Assembly: GCA_902572475.1 (NCBI GenBank)
Contig: CACGGB010000002.1
Location: 23,998 to 87,997 of the forward strand
DNA length: 64,000 nucleotides
Direction: 5' to 3'
Source: an uncultured Pelagibacteraceae bacterium
GTDB taxonomy: Bacteria; Pseudomonadota; Alphaproteobacteria; Pelagibacterales; Pelagibacteraceae
In this document: piece after piece, positions 29,082 to 38,383 of the stretch
Position numbering within the stretch: the stretch's first letter is position 1
How the letters are laid out: the number at the start of each line of letters is the position of its first letter
Notes under the pieces: generated by a model
Told to the model about the DNA's origin: nothing
Seen by the model: only the letters and a program-made list of their open reading frames with translations
Database searches by the model: none
Position numbers and translations under genes: made by a program

Positions 29082-31208
29082 ATGTCGAAAGCATCATTTT
29101 CAGAAAACGCTAATATTAGCAATCAACTCATAAACAGAGAATTATCTTGGCTTCAGTTTAATGATCGTGTTTTAGAAGAATCAAAAGATAAAACAAATCC
29201 TCTATTTGAAAGAGTAAAATTTTTATCAATCGCAGGTACAAATTTAGATGAATTTTTTATGGTAAGAGTCGCTGGACTTTTTAATCAAATTAAAGATGGT
29301 TTTGACGAATTAAGCGCAGATGGATTAACTGCAGAGGATCAATTGAATAGGGTCGTATTAAAAACTAAAGATCTATTAAAGAAGCAAAACGAAGCATTCC
29401 TAGAGTTGAAAAAAGAGCTATCGAAAGAAAAAATTTTCATTCGAAAAATGTCAGAACTAAATAAGAAGGATCTTATGTATCTAAGAGAATATTTTCAGGA
29501 AACAATTTATCCTATAATAACACCTACTGCCATTGACCCATCACATCCCTTTCCTTTTATACCAAATAAAGGCCAAGCAATTTTACTAAGAATGACTAGA
29601 ATAAAAAAAAAAAGAGAACTAAATGCAATTATAGTTATACCAAGAGCACTTCCAAAATTTGTATCTCTAAACAATTCTGAAACAATAAATGAATTTGTCA
29701 CAATTGATGACGTAATTTGTAAATTTGCTAATGAAATATTTCCAGACCATAATATCGAGGCAAGTTTGCAGTTTAAAATAATTAGAGACAGCGAAATTGA
29801 AATAGATGATGAAGCTGCTGATCTTGTGAGATATTTTGAAAAAGCAATTAAGAAAAGAAGAAGGGGAAACGTAGTTAAACTCGAAGTAATCACTAATTCA
29901 AACAAAAAACTTTTAAATTTTATTTCAAAAAAATTTAAAATGGATGAAGATCATATTTATGAGGTTGAAGGATTGGTTGGAATACAAGATATAGATGAAA
30001 TTTGTAAAAAGAAAGATCCAAAGCTGAGATTTAAAAAGTTTAATCCTAGAGAAGTTGAAAGATTGAAGGAATTTGATGATAAATTTTTTTCAGCTATAAG
30101 AAGTAAAGATTTTGTTGTACACCACCCTTTTGAAACTTTTGATGTAGTAATTCAATTTTTAGAAGCTGCAGCAAAAGATCCCAAAGTTATCGGTATCAAA
30201 CAAACTTTGTATCGAACCACACCTGACTCTCCTATCGTAAAAGCACTAAGTAGAGCAGCAGAAAACGGAAAAGTTGTTACAGCCGTAATAGAAATAAAAG
30301 CTCGATTTGATGAGGAAGCTAATATTGAATTATCTAGGAAACTAGAGAAAGCTGGCGTTCAAATTGTTTACGGATTCGCAAAATATAAAACGCATGCAAA
30401 GGCAAGTTTAGTTTTAAGAAAAGAAGGAGCTAAAACGCGAAGCTATGTTCACTTAGGTACAGGAAACTATCATCCAATTAACGCAAAAATTTATACTGAC
30501 TTATCACTGTTTAGCTCTAATCAAGACTTGGCCAAAGATGTCGAAAAATTTTTCAATTATGTAACTGGTTATGCAAAACCAAAAAAATTGAATAAAATTT
30601 TTATGTCTCCATTAAATAGCAGGAATTTTTTTGAAGAAAAAATTGAAAATGAAATTGTAAATGCAAGTAAAGGAAAACCTGCAGAAATATGGGCAAAAAT
30701 GAATTCTCTTGTAGACCCTGGAATTATTAAGAAATTTTATGAAGCTTCAAACGCAGGAGTAAAAATAAATTTATCAGTAAGAGGAGTGTGTTGCTTAAGA
30801 CCTGGAATTAAAGGTCAATCTGAAAATATAAAAGTAAAAAGCCTTATTGGCAGATTTTTAGAACACTCAAGAATTTATTGTTTTGCAAATGGTAGTTCTA
30901 TGCCCTCTCGAGAGAATCAGGTATATATTTCATCTGCAGATTTAATGCCTAGAAATTTAGATAGAAGAATTGAAATAATAATTCCGATAGAAAACAATAC
31001 TGTGCATGAGCAAATTTTAGATCAAATTATGTTAGCTAACTTTAAAGATAAATCAGAAACATGGTATTTAGATAGTTTGGGAAACTATCATAAAGAACAA
31101 GAAAAAGGCTTTTCCGCACATTCCTATTTCATGAAGAACCCAAGTTTATCAGGTCGTGGTAAGTCAATTTTAAGAGCTAAACCTCAAAATTTAAGATTAG
31201 TAAAATGA
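29082..31208 (+). CDS. ppk1: Polyphosphate kinase 1
   Basis: ORF 708 aa; NRELSWLQFNDRVLEE, HHPFETFDVVIQFLEAAAKDPKVIGIKQTLYRT, KTHAKASLVLR. Confidence 0.96.
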   Translation: MSKASFSENANISNQLINRELSWLQFNDRVLEESKDKTNPLFERVKFLSIAGTNLDEFFMVRVAGLFNQIKDGFDELSADGLTAEDQLNRVVLKTKDLLKKQNEAFLELKKELSKEKIFIRKMSELNKKDLMYLREYFQETIYPIITPTAIDPSHPFPFIPNKGQAILLRMTRIKKKRELNAIIVIPRALPKFVSLNNSETINEFVTIDDVICKFANEIFPDHNIEASLQFKIIRDSEIEIDDEAADLVRYFEKAIKKRRRGNVVKLEVITNSNKKLLNFISKKFKMDEDHIYEVEGLVGIQDIDEICKKKDPKLRFKKFNPREVERLKEFDDKFFSAIRSKDFVVHHPFETFDVVIQFLEAAAKDPKVIGIKQTLYRTTPDSPIVKALSRAAENGKVVTAVIEIKARFDEEANIELSRKLEKAGVQIVYGFAKYKTHAKASLVLRKEGAKTRSYVHLGTGNYHPINAKIYTDLSLFSSNQDLAKDVEKFFNYVTGYAKPKKLNKIFMSPLNSRNFFEEKIENEIVNASKGKPAEIWAKMNSLVDPGIIKKFYEASNAGVKINLSVRGVCCLRPGIKGQSENIKVKSLIGRFLEHSRIYCFANGSSMPSRENQVYISSADLMPRNLDRRIEIIIPIENNTVHEQILDQIMLANFKDKSETWYLDSLGNYHKEQEKGFSAHSYFMKNPSLSGRGKSILRAKPQNLRLVK

Positions 31209-32710
31209 AACCAGAATTAAAAAATCTTTTTAAATTTCAGTCTAATAAAAAGTCTAAGCAAGCCATAATAGATCTTGGATCAAATTCAGTAAGAATGCTC
31301 ATATACGATAATTTTAAAATTTCTCCAATCCCAGTCTTTAATGAAAAAGCAGTTTGCAAACTTGGAAAAAATTTAGATAAATCTAAAAAACTAAATCCCG
31401 ATGGAATTAAAGGTTCTTTAAAAGTTCTAAATAGATTTAAAGAAATTTTAGATATTTCAGACATTCAAGATTTAGAAATTATTGCAACAGCAGCTTTTAG
31501 AGAGGCCACTGATGCAAGTGAATTTTTAAGAGAAATTGAAAAAATATTTAATAAAAAACCACTAGTATTATCTGGCGAGGAAGAAGCAAGAACATCAGCA
31601 AATGGTGTAATGGTAGGATTTGATGAAGTAGATGGATTAGTTGCAGATTTAGGAGGTGGAAGTTTAGAACTTGCTAGAGTTTCTAAAAATCAAATTTTTG
31701 AAACAACCTCTTTACCTCTTGGAGTATTAAGACTTGAAAATAATCCTATTATAAAAAAAAGAAATTTGGGAAAATATGTTAGAAAACTTTTAAGAGATGA
31801 AAAATGGCTTTCTAAAAAGAAATTTAAAAATATTTATTTGGTAGGAGGGACTTGGAGATCATTATTTAAATATCATCTCTTTAAAGAAAAACACCCATTA
31901 CATATTTTGCATCAATATAAACTCTCAAAAGATGTAGCAGTAAAATACTTAAATAGAATCTCAAAATTTAATAAATCATCTTTGAAATTAATGGAATATA
32001 TTACTAAATCTAGAACTCCCTATTTACCTTTTAGCTCTATAATACTAAACGAAATAATTGAAGCAGCAAGCCCCTCAAAAGTTATTTGCTCAATCAGTGG
32101 ACTGAGAGAGGGACATATGAATACAATTATAAACCAAGGAATGAGCGAGGATGAAATTTTCAAATTAAAAACTGACGGTATATCTTTTAAAAAAGGGGAC
32201 TATGGAAAGAGTTTTGAGAAATATTTTAATTTTATTTCACCATTATTTGAAGACAACGAATATTTTAATCGAAGATTACTAACCTTGGCTTGCATCTTAA
32301 GTAAAATGGATTGGGGCCTAGGAGCTTTTCAAAAAGCAGAATTAGTTTTTATGGAAGTGTTAAATACTCCATTACTAAAACTAGAACATAGAGATAGAGT
32401 AAAAGTTGCATCAGCAAGTTTTTGGAGACATTGTGGCTTAAAATATAATCCGAATTATCAGTTTTTATCCTTATTAAATAACAACGAAATTTTATCCTCA
32501 AAGCAAGTGGGATCTGCTTTAAGATTAGCAGAGTCACTCACTAGCATGTCTTCTTTGTTGTTAGATGAATTTAAAATTTATAAAAGAAATAAGACTATTT
32601 TTTTGAAAATACCTAACAATCATAGCGATATTGTCTCAAAACAAGTAACTAAAAGACTTAAAAACCTGGCAAGAGAGATGAATGTCGACTCCAATATCAT
32701 TTATTCTTGA
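31205..32710 (+). CDS. ppx: Exopolyphosphatase (Ppx/GppA family)
   Basis: ORF 501 aa; AIIDLGSNSVRMLIYD, VADLGGGSLELARV; overlaps ppk1 by 4 nt. Confidence 0.93.
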   Translation: MKPELKNLFKFQSNKKSKQAIIDLGSNSVRMLIYDNFKISPIPVFNEKAVCKLGKNLDKSKKLNPDGIKGSLKVLNRFKEILDISDIQDLEIIATAAFREATDASEFLREIEKIFNKKPLVLSGEEEARTSANGVMVGFDEVDGLVADLGGGSLELARVSKNQIFETTSLPLGVLRLENNPIIKKRNLGKYVRKLLRDEKWLSKKKFKNIYLVGGTWRSLFKYHLFKEKHPLHILHQYKLSKDVAVKYLNRISKFNKSSLKLMEYITKSRTPYLPFSSIILNEIIEAASPSKVICSISGLREGHMNTIINQGMSEDEIFKLKTDGISFKKGDYGKSFEKYFNFISPLFEDNEYFNRRLLTLACILSKMDWGLGAFQKAELVFMEVLNTPLLKLEHRDRVKVASASFWRHCGLKYNPNYQFLSLLNNNEILSSKQVGSALRLAESLTSMSSLLLDEFKIYKRNKTIFLKIPNNHSDIVSKQVTKRLKNLAREMNVDSNIIYS

Positions 32711-32812
32711 AAATTAATAAATCTTTAACTTAATTTAAATATTTTTTTAGCATTTATATATTATTAACTGATTAACAGTCTCCCAACTGTGTTGTTAATT
32801 AATTAGCCCATC

Positions 32813-32841
32813 AGCCCAAGGTATCAATATTTCCTTGGGCT
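32813..32841. terminator. Bidirectional terminator-like hairpin between ppx and aquaporin gene
   Basis: AGCCCAAGG-TATCAATATTT-CCTTGGGCT, 9-bp perfect stem. Confidence 0.7.
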
Positions 32842-32850
32842 GGCCTCCAA

Positions 32851-33498
32851 TTACAAAATAATTTTTCTGATTAAATAGACAGCCAATATTCCACCAAGCA
32901 TCTCAGCAATGATATAGCTAGGAGTATTTAAGTAATTAATTCCAGTAAATGTGTCTGTAAAAGTTCTTGCGATTGCTACCGCTGGATTTGCAAAAGAAGT
33001 TGAAGAGGTAAACCAATACCCCGCTGTTATAAAAGTAGCTACTGATGAAGCGACCGCAAGTTTGCCACTCTTTAAAGATCCAAATATCACAAAAATTAAT
33101 CCAAAAGTTGCAATGATCTCAGCTGTAAAAATATTTATTCCAGGTCTTATCTTCTGTGAAAGCTGCAACAAAGGAAGATCAAACATAAAATTAGCTAACA
33201 TTACCCCTAACATGCAACCTAAGATTTGAGCAGAGATATAAGTGATAATTAAATTTTTTTTAATCTTGTTGGTAAAATACATTGCTAAAGTAACGACAGG
33301 ATTGAAATGTGCGCCGGAGATATCACCGATTGAAGTAATCAGAACAAATAATCCTGCACCTGTAGCTAAAGTATTCGCTATTAACATTACAGCGATATCA
33401 TCAGTTAGATTTTGAGCCATAATACCTGAACCAACAATAATCATGACTAAAAAACAACTTCCTATAAATTCACCAATAAATATCTTTTTACTTTTCAT
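32851..33498 (-). CDS. MIP/aquaporin family channel
   Basis: ORF 215 aa; SGAHFNPVVTLAMYF and FANPAVAIARTFT NPA-type motifs, six hydrophobic segments. Confidence 0.92.
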   Translation of the reverse strand: MKSKKIFIGEFIGSCFLVMIIVGSGIMAQNLTDDIAVMLIANTLATGAGLFVLITSIGDISGAHFNPVVTLAMYFTNKIKKNLIITYISAQILGCMLGVMLANFMFDLPLLQLSQKIRPGINIFTAEIIATFGLIFVIFGSLKSGKLAVASSVATFITAGYWFTSSTSFANPAVAIARTFTDTFTGINYLNTPSYIIAEMLGGILAVYLIRKIIL

Positions 33499-33931
33499 TT
33501 TTTACCCAATGTTTAATTTTTTCATTAATTATATTATAAGTTTCTTCAGCTATTAAATTTATTTTATCTTTATTTTTAGTTTTTTTAATTTTTTCAACAG
33601 GGTCCGCGATGTCCCAGTGCGTAATGGTCTTTTTTTTGGGCCATACAGGACAAACTTCTTTATTGGCGTTATTACAAACTGTAATCACGTAATCAATATC
33701 AATATCATTTTTTAAAAATTCATCAAAATTTTTCGAATAATACGTGGCTAAATTAAATTTTTTTCCTTCTAGATACTCTTTAATGTAGGGATTGATTTTC
33801 CCTGAAGGATTACTTCCAGCGCTAAATGCGATGAATTGATTTCGGAAATTATTGTTTACAATACTTTCCGCTATTATGCTTCTCGCAGAGTTTCCAGTAC
33901 AAACAAATAATATTGTTTTTATTTTCCTCAT
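33488..33931 (-). CDS. arsC: Thioredoxin-type arsenate reductase (LMW-PTP family)
   Basis: ORF 147 aa; FVCTGNSARSIIAE P-loop, VITVCNNANKEVCPVWP second/third Cys, HWDIADP. Confidence 0.9.
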   Translation of the reverse strand: MRKIKTILFVCTGNSARSIIAESIVNNNFRNQFIAFSAGSNPSGKINPYIKEYLEGKKFNLATYYSKNFDEFLKNDIDIDYVITVCNNANKEVCPVWPKKKTITHWDIADPVEKIKKTKNKDKINLIAEETYNIINEKIKHWVKNEK

Positions 33932-33957
33932 AAAAAATGTACTGAAGTGTCCCGAAC

Positions 33958-34191
33958 TTACGGAACCAAAATTTGATAAAAACCAATAATAAATAATGGA
34001 ATCTGTAACCCAAAATTGGTTAATATTGCTTTATCCTTAGAAATAAAACCTGCAATTGTCCAACCAACAACTCCCGCTCCATGAAACATTATATTTACTG
34101 GATACATATTCAAATTTGTTAATAAAATACCTGTAAGAACTAAAAAAGTACTTAACCATTTAAGGTATTTTTTAATAAACTTCATAATCAA
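33958..34191 (-). CDS. Small membrane protein of unknown function
   Basis: ORF 77 aa, predominantly hydrophobic. Confidence 0.6.
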   Translation of the reverse strand: MIMKFIKKYLKWLSTFLVLTGILLTNLNMYPVNIMFHGAGVVGWTIAGFISKDKAILTNFGLQIPLFIIGFYQILVP

Positions 34192-34218
34192 TTATATGAT
34201 TGTAATGTTAAAGTTTTG

Positions 34219-34713
34219 TTAACCAGACGAGGCTTTAACTTTTTTCTCGATAAATTCTGGTATCTCATCACCAAGATCATCGTCTTTTTGATTTTTAGGT
34301 TGAAAGGCATACAAAACATGAAGTTTGCAATAAGGAAAATCTCCTTCAGGCTTTCTACCGCAAAAATAGAATTTCTCCTCATTAGGATGACCGATAGGCC
34401 ACTTGCATGTTTCATCTGTTAGTTCTTCAAGTGATTTCGGGTTTTCTGGCTCAAAGTTTTTATCTAATAATATTGATTGAAATTTAGCTTTTCTTGATGT
34501 CGGCGCGGGTCCTCTTCTAATCTGCTTATTATCATTGGTTCTAGGTGAATTAGATTGCTTAGAAGGGGCTCTAGCTTCTAAATTTAATCTATGAGCTTTT
34601 CCAATTACTGCGTTTCTAGTGGTGTCACCTAGTTCTTCGGCTATCTGACTTGCAGTATGCCCTTTTGACCAGAGTTCTTTTAATTTAGCGACTTTTTCTT
34701 CTGTCCAACTCAT
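34219..34713 (-). CDS. gcrA: GcrA cell cycle regulator
   Basis: ORF 164 aa; MSWTEEKVAKLKELWSKGHTASQIAEELGDTTRNAVIGKAHRLNL, C-terminal CKWPIGHP...YCKLH. Confidence 0.94.
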   Translation of the reverse strand: MSWTEEKVAKLKELWSKGHTASQIAEELGDTTRNAVIGKAHRLNLEARAPSKQSNSPRTNDNKQIRRGPAPTSRKAKFQSILLDKNFEPENPKSLEELTDETCKWPIGHPNEEKFYFCGRKPEGDFPYCKLHVLYAFQPKNQKDDDLGDEIPEFIEKKVKASSG

Positions 34714-34849
34714 AGTATATAATTACAATATTTAGTAATTATTAAAAACTTAGGGCATAATATTGGGGTTTAAAACATTAAAACGCATCAAAGCTGTGAG
34801 TAGATTTAGTTTTGCACAGTTTTTTTAATAACAGGTTATAAGACTATCA

Positions 34850-35662
34850 ATGGTTGAAATTTCGAAAAAATATAAAATTGGAAAAAGAAGATTTGGATTA
34901 GTTAATTGGTGCGGAACATGGACTTTATACAAAAAAGAAGTTCTGAGATTCTTAATTGTGTGGATACAAACTATTTTTTCTCCACTAATTTCATCTTTAC
35001 TCTTTTTACTTGTCTTATCTTTAGCTATTGGAGCAGATAGAGGTGATGTTCTTGGAGTACCTTTTATAACTTTTTTAGCGCCAGGGTTGATTTCTATGCA
35101 AGTAATTCAGCAATCCTTTTCTCATTCTTCATCATCTTTTATGATTAAAAAAATTGATGGAACTATAGTTGATTTATTATTTGCTCCCTTGTCTGCTGGA
35201 GAAGTTACGATCTCAGTTTCTCTTGCGGCTGTAACAAGAAGCGTAGTAATCGGATTAGTCTCAATTATTGTATTTCATCTGATTATTGATATTGAAATAA
35301 AAAATTACTTAATGCTAATATCGTTCACCTTACTTTCTTCATTTATCTTAGGAAATATTGGAATAATTGCTGGGCTATGGGCTGAAAAATTTGATCACAT
35401 GGCGACAGTTACTAACTTTGTAATAGTTCCATTATCTTTCTTATCAGGTACTTTTTATTCAATAGAGAGACTCCCTGATTTTTTGCAAGCAGTAAGTAAA
35501 GTAAATCCATTTTTTTATATGATTGATGGTTTTAGATATAGTTTTATTGGCACTTCAGACGGTTCAATCTCTGTTGGTTTAGTATATTTAACTGCCCTAA
35601 GCTTTGTTAGCTGGCTTGTTTGTTATTTATTGTATAAAAAAGGCTATAAAATAAAATCATGA
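34850..35662 (+). CDS. ABC-2 type transporter permease
   Basis: ORF 270 aa; LYKKEVLRFLIVWIQTIFSPLISSLLFLLVL, six hydrophobic segments. Confidence 0.87.
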   Translation: MVEISKKYKIGKRRFGLVNWCGTWTLYKKEVLRFLIVWIQTIFSPLISSLLFLLVLSLAIGADRGDVLGVPFITFLAPGLISMQVIQQSFSHSSSSFMIKKIDGTIVDLLFAPLSAGEVTISVSLAAVTRSVVIGLVSIIVFHLIIDIEIKNYLMLISFTLLSSFILGNIGIIAGLWAEKFDHMATVTNFVIVPLSFLSGTFYSIERLPDFLQAVSKVNPFFYMIDGFRYSFIGTSDGSISVGLVYLTALSFVSWLVCYLLYKKGYKIKS

Positions 35663-36825
35663 GTAAAATTTTAAATACTTATAACAGAAAGAAAATCTCT
35701 TTTTCTAAAGGAAAAGGAAGTTTCTTATATACAACGAATGGAAAGAAATATTTAGATTTTGTTCAAGGAATTGCTGTTAATTGCCTTGGTCATGCTAATG
35801 ACTATTTAATAAGATCAATTAATAAACAATCTAAAAAATTGTGGCATGTTTCAAACGTTTTTACTATCCCTGAGCAAGAGAGATTGGCAAAAAGATTAGC
35901 TCAAAAAACATTTGCAGATTATGTAACTTTTCAAAACTCTGGTGCTGAAGCGACAGAAGCAGCTATTAAATTTGCTAGAAGGTACTTTTACTCAAAAGGT
36001 CAACCAAGAAAAAATAGAGTTCTTTGCATCAATAATAGTTTTCACGGTAGAACTATTGCAGCTATTTTTGCTAGTAATAGTAAAAAAGCCATTGAAGGTT
36101 TTAAACCTAAAGTAGATGGTTTTGATCATTTCAACTTCGGTGATCACAAAGGTTTAGAAAAAGCAATAACTAGTAGAACAGCAGCTATTATGGTCGAGAC
36201 TATAATGGGAGAAGGGGGAATAAAAGTTATTCCGGATTTTTGTCTTAAGGGATTAAGAAAATTATGTAACAAGAAAAAAATTTTATTAATACTCGATGAA
36301 GTACAATGCGGCATTGGAAGAAGTGGCAAATTTTTCGCTTTTGAATATGCAAAAATAAAACCTGATATTGTTCCAATAGCAAAAGGTATTGGTGGTGGAT
36401 TTCCCGTAGGTGCAGTTTTAGTTAATAAAAAAGTAGCATCAGGCATGAAGCCTGGGACTCACGGCTCAACCTTTGGAGGAAATCCTTTAGCAATGAGTGC
36501 TGGAAATGCTGTAATGGATATTATGTTTAAAAAAGGTTTCTTAAACAATGTAAGCAAAAATGGAAAATATTTTATTAGTCAACTTGATAAAATTAAAAAT
36601 AAGTATCCTAAAATTATTAAAGAAGTTAGAGGTAAAGGTCTGCTCATCGGACTATGTCTTCACGTAAATCAAGCTAAATTTATTCAAAAACTTTTAGATA
36701 ATAATTTATTGACAGTAAGAGCTGCTGAAAACGTTGTCAGACTTTTGCCTCCTTTGAATGTAACAAAGAGCGAGATAAATTTAGGTTTAAAAATAATAGA
36801 GAAAGTTTGCAAAAAATTTAAATGA
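35659..36825 (+). CDS. argD: Acetylornithine aminotransferase
   Basis: ORF 388 aa; FQNSGAEATEAAIKFAR, LILDEVQCGIGRSGKFFAFE, GTHGSTFGGNPLA. Confidence 0.94.
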   Translation: MSKILNTYNRKKISFSKGKGSFLYTTNGKKYLDFVQGIAVNCLGHANDYLIRSINKQSKKLWHVSNVFTIPEQERLAKRLAQKTFADYVTFQNSGAEATEAAIKFARRYFYSKGQPRKNRVLCINNSFHGRTIAAIFASNSKKAIEGFKPKVDGFDHFNFGDHKGLEKAITSRTAAIMVETIMGEGGIKVIPDFCLKGLRKLCNKKKILLILDEVQCGIGRSGKFFAFEYAKIKPDIVPIAKGIGGGFPVGAVLVNKKVASGMKPGTHGSTFGGNPLAMSAGNAVMDIMFKKGFLNNVSKNGKYFISQLDKIKNKYPKIIKEVRGKGLLIGLCLHVNQAKFIQKLLDNNLLTVRAAENVVRLLPPLNVTKSEINLGLKIIEKVCKKFK

Positions 36826-37748
36826 AAAACTTTATAAACATCTCTGACTGTTCTTCAGCAGAGCTTAGAGCGATTATTGAAGAAGCAAAAAGTAGAAAAC
36901 AAAATAGATCTGGATTAAATAAATCTGCGCCTGATAAAGATAAGCCCTTTGAAGGCAAGTCGATGGCTATGATTTTTGAGAAACCTTCTACTAGAACAAG
37001 AATGTCATTTGACATTGCTATTAAACAACTAGGTGGATCGTCAATTATTTTAAATCCAGATGGAATACATTATGGTAAGGGAGATGAGACTTTAAAAGAT
37101 ACAGCAAAAGTTTTGTCTGAGTATGTTGATATCGTTATGTTGAGAACTTCATCTCACAAAAATTTAGAGGCGTTTGGAAAGCATTTGGATATCCCAATAA
37201 TCAATGGCCTTTCAGATGAAAGTCATCCTTGTCAAATTATGTCTGACATTCTTACTTATGAAGAAAGCAACGGCTCCATTGAGGGTAAAATTATTTCTTG
37301 GATTGGAGATGGTAATAATAATATGTCAAATTCCTTAATAGAAGCCGCAGGTAAATTCAATTTTCAACTCAAAATTGGTTGTCCAAAAAAATATTCTCCA
37401 AATAAAAATATATTGAAGCTGGCAAAAAAAGAGAGAGTAAAATTAACAATTACTTCAAAACCTTTAGAGGCAGTTATTGGTGCTGATTGTGTAATGACTG
37501 ATAAATGGATCTCAATGAACGATAAAGTAAATAAAATTTCTAAAAAGAAAACTTTAAAACCTTACCAAGTTAATAAGAAATTAATGAGCAAGGCAAACTC
37601 AGATGCTATTTTTATGCATTGTCTACCTGTGGGAAGAGGAGAGGAAGTTACTGATGATGTCATAGATGGTAAGCAGTCAGTTGTATGGAGGCAAGCTCTT
37701 AATAGAGTACATGCTCAAAAAAGTATTATTAAATGGTGTCTTGATTAA
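36822..37748 (+). CDS. argF: Ornithine carbamoyltransferase
   Basis: ORF 308 aa; FEKPSTRTRMSFDIAI, SDESHPCQIMSDI, MHCLPVGRGEEV. Confidence 0.95.
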   Translation: MKNFINISDCSSAELRAIIEEAKSRKQNRSGLNKSAPDKDKPFEGKSMAMIFEKPSTRTRMSFDIAIKQLGGSSIILNPDGIHYGKGDETLKDTAKVLSEYVDIVMLRTSSHKNLEAFGKHLDIPIINGLSDESHPCQIMSDILTYEESNGSIEGKIISWIGDGNNNMSNSLIEAAGKFNFQLKIGCPKKYSPNKNILKLAKKERVKLTITSKPLEAVIGADCVMTDKWISMNDKVNKISKKKTLKPYQVNKKLMSKANSDAIFMHCLPVGRGEEVTDDVIDGKQSVVWRQALNRVHAQKSIIKWCLD

Positions 37749-38290
37749 GGTAATGGTTTTGGATTATCACCTTTAGAGTTCATATATAAAATTACCGAAG
37801 CTCTATCTTTCTCTTTTCTAAGTCCAGCAAAAGCCATTTTAGTCCCTTTAATGTAGGCTTGAGGTTTGATCAAATAACTATTCATTTCCTCAAAAGACCA
37901 TTCTTTAGCATAAGCAACCATTGCTTTTGAGTACTTATAATCATTAACTGAGCCAGCAGTTCTTCCGATCACGCCCCATAAATTAGGACCTATCATATTT
38001 TTTCCACCAGCAGCAATCATATGACAAGCACTACACTTTTTAAAAACTTTTTCTCCATGAGCTAAATCACCCATTGCTAGTAATGCTTTTATATCAACCG
38101 CCTCTACTTTTTTTTCAGAAGTTTCGGTAGAGGCTGAAGTTGAAGCCACCTCCAATCCTTCAATTTTATAGGCGGCCTCTTTAGGTTTTTCTACATGAAA
38201 TAAGATGTCTGTGAATTTTCCAATACCAATAACAATTAATGCAGTTAAAAGAACTGCAGCTATAATTTTATTTAATTCAAAACTGTCCAT
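37745..38290 (-). CDS. Membrane-anchored class I cytochrome c
   Basis: ORF 181 aa; N-terminal TM, CSACH heme motif, GPNLWGVIGR, KGTKMAFAGL axial Met. Confidence 0.92.
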   Translation of the reverse strand: MDSFELNKIIAAVLLTALIVIGIGKFTDILFHVEKPKEAAYKIEGLEVASTSASTETSEKKVEAVDIKALLAMGDLAHGEKVFKKCSACHMIAAGGKNMIGPNLWGVIGRTAGSVNDYKYSKAMVAYAKEWSFEEMNSYLIKPQAYIKGTKMAFAGLRKEKDRASVILYMNSKGDNPKPLP

Positions 38291-38361
38291 AATTTTGATA
38301 AATACTAGTCAGACGTATAACACGAGTTTTATAAAAAAAACTTAAAATTACCAAATTTTTT

Positions 38362-38378
38362 TGCGTCTTTGAGACGCA
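38362..38378 (+). other. Hairpin in kdsB 5' leader
   Basis: TGCGTCT-TTG-AGACGCA perfect 7-bp stem, ends 5 nt before the ATG at 38384. Confidence 0.65.
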
Positions 38379-38383
38379 TAATT

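Noticed and set aside
29507-29905. 132-aa minus-strand ORF within ppk1
   Set aside because: Antisense shadow of a strongly conserved gene
33932-33957. Possible Pho box or hairpin upstream of arsC (TGTCCCGAACTTACGGA)
   Set aside because: Only a 3-bp core pairs and no 11-bp-period half-sites are present
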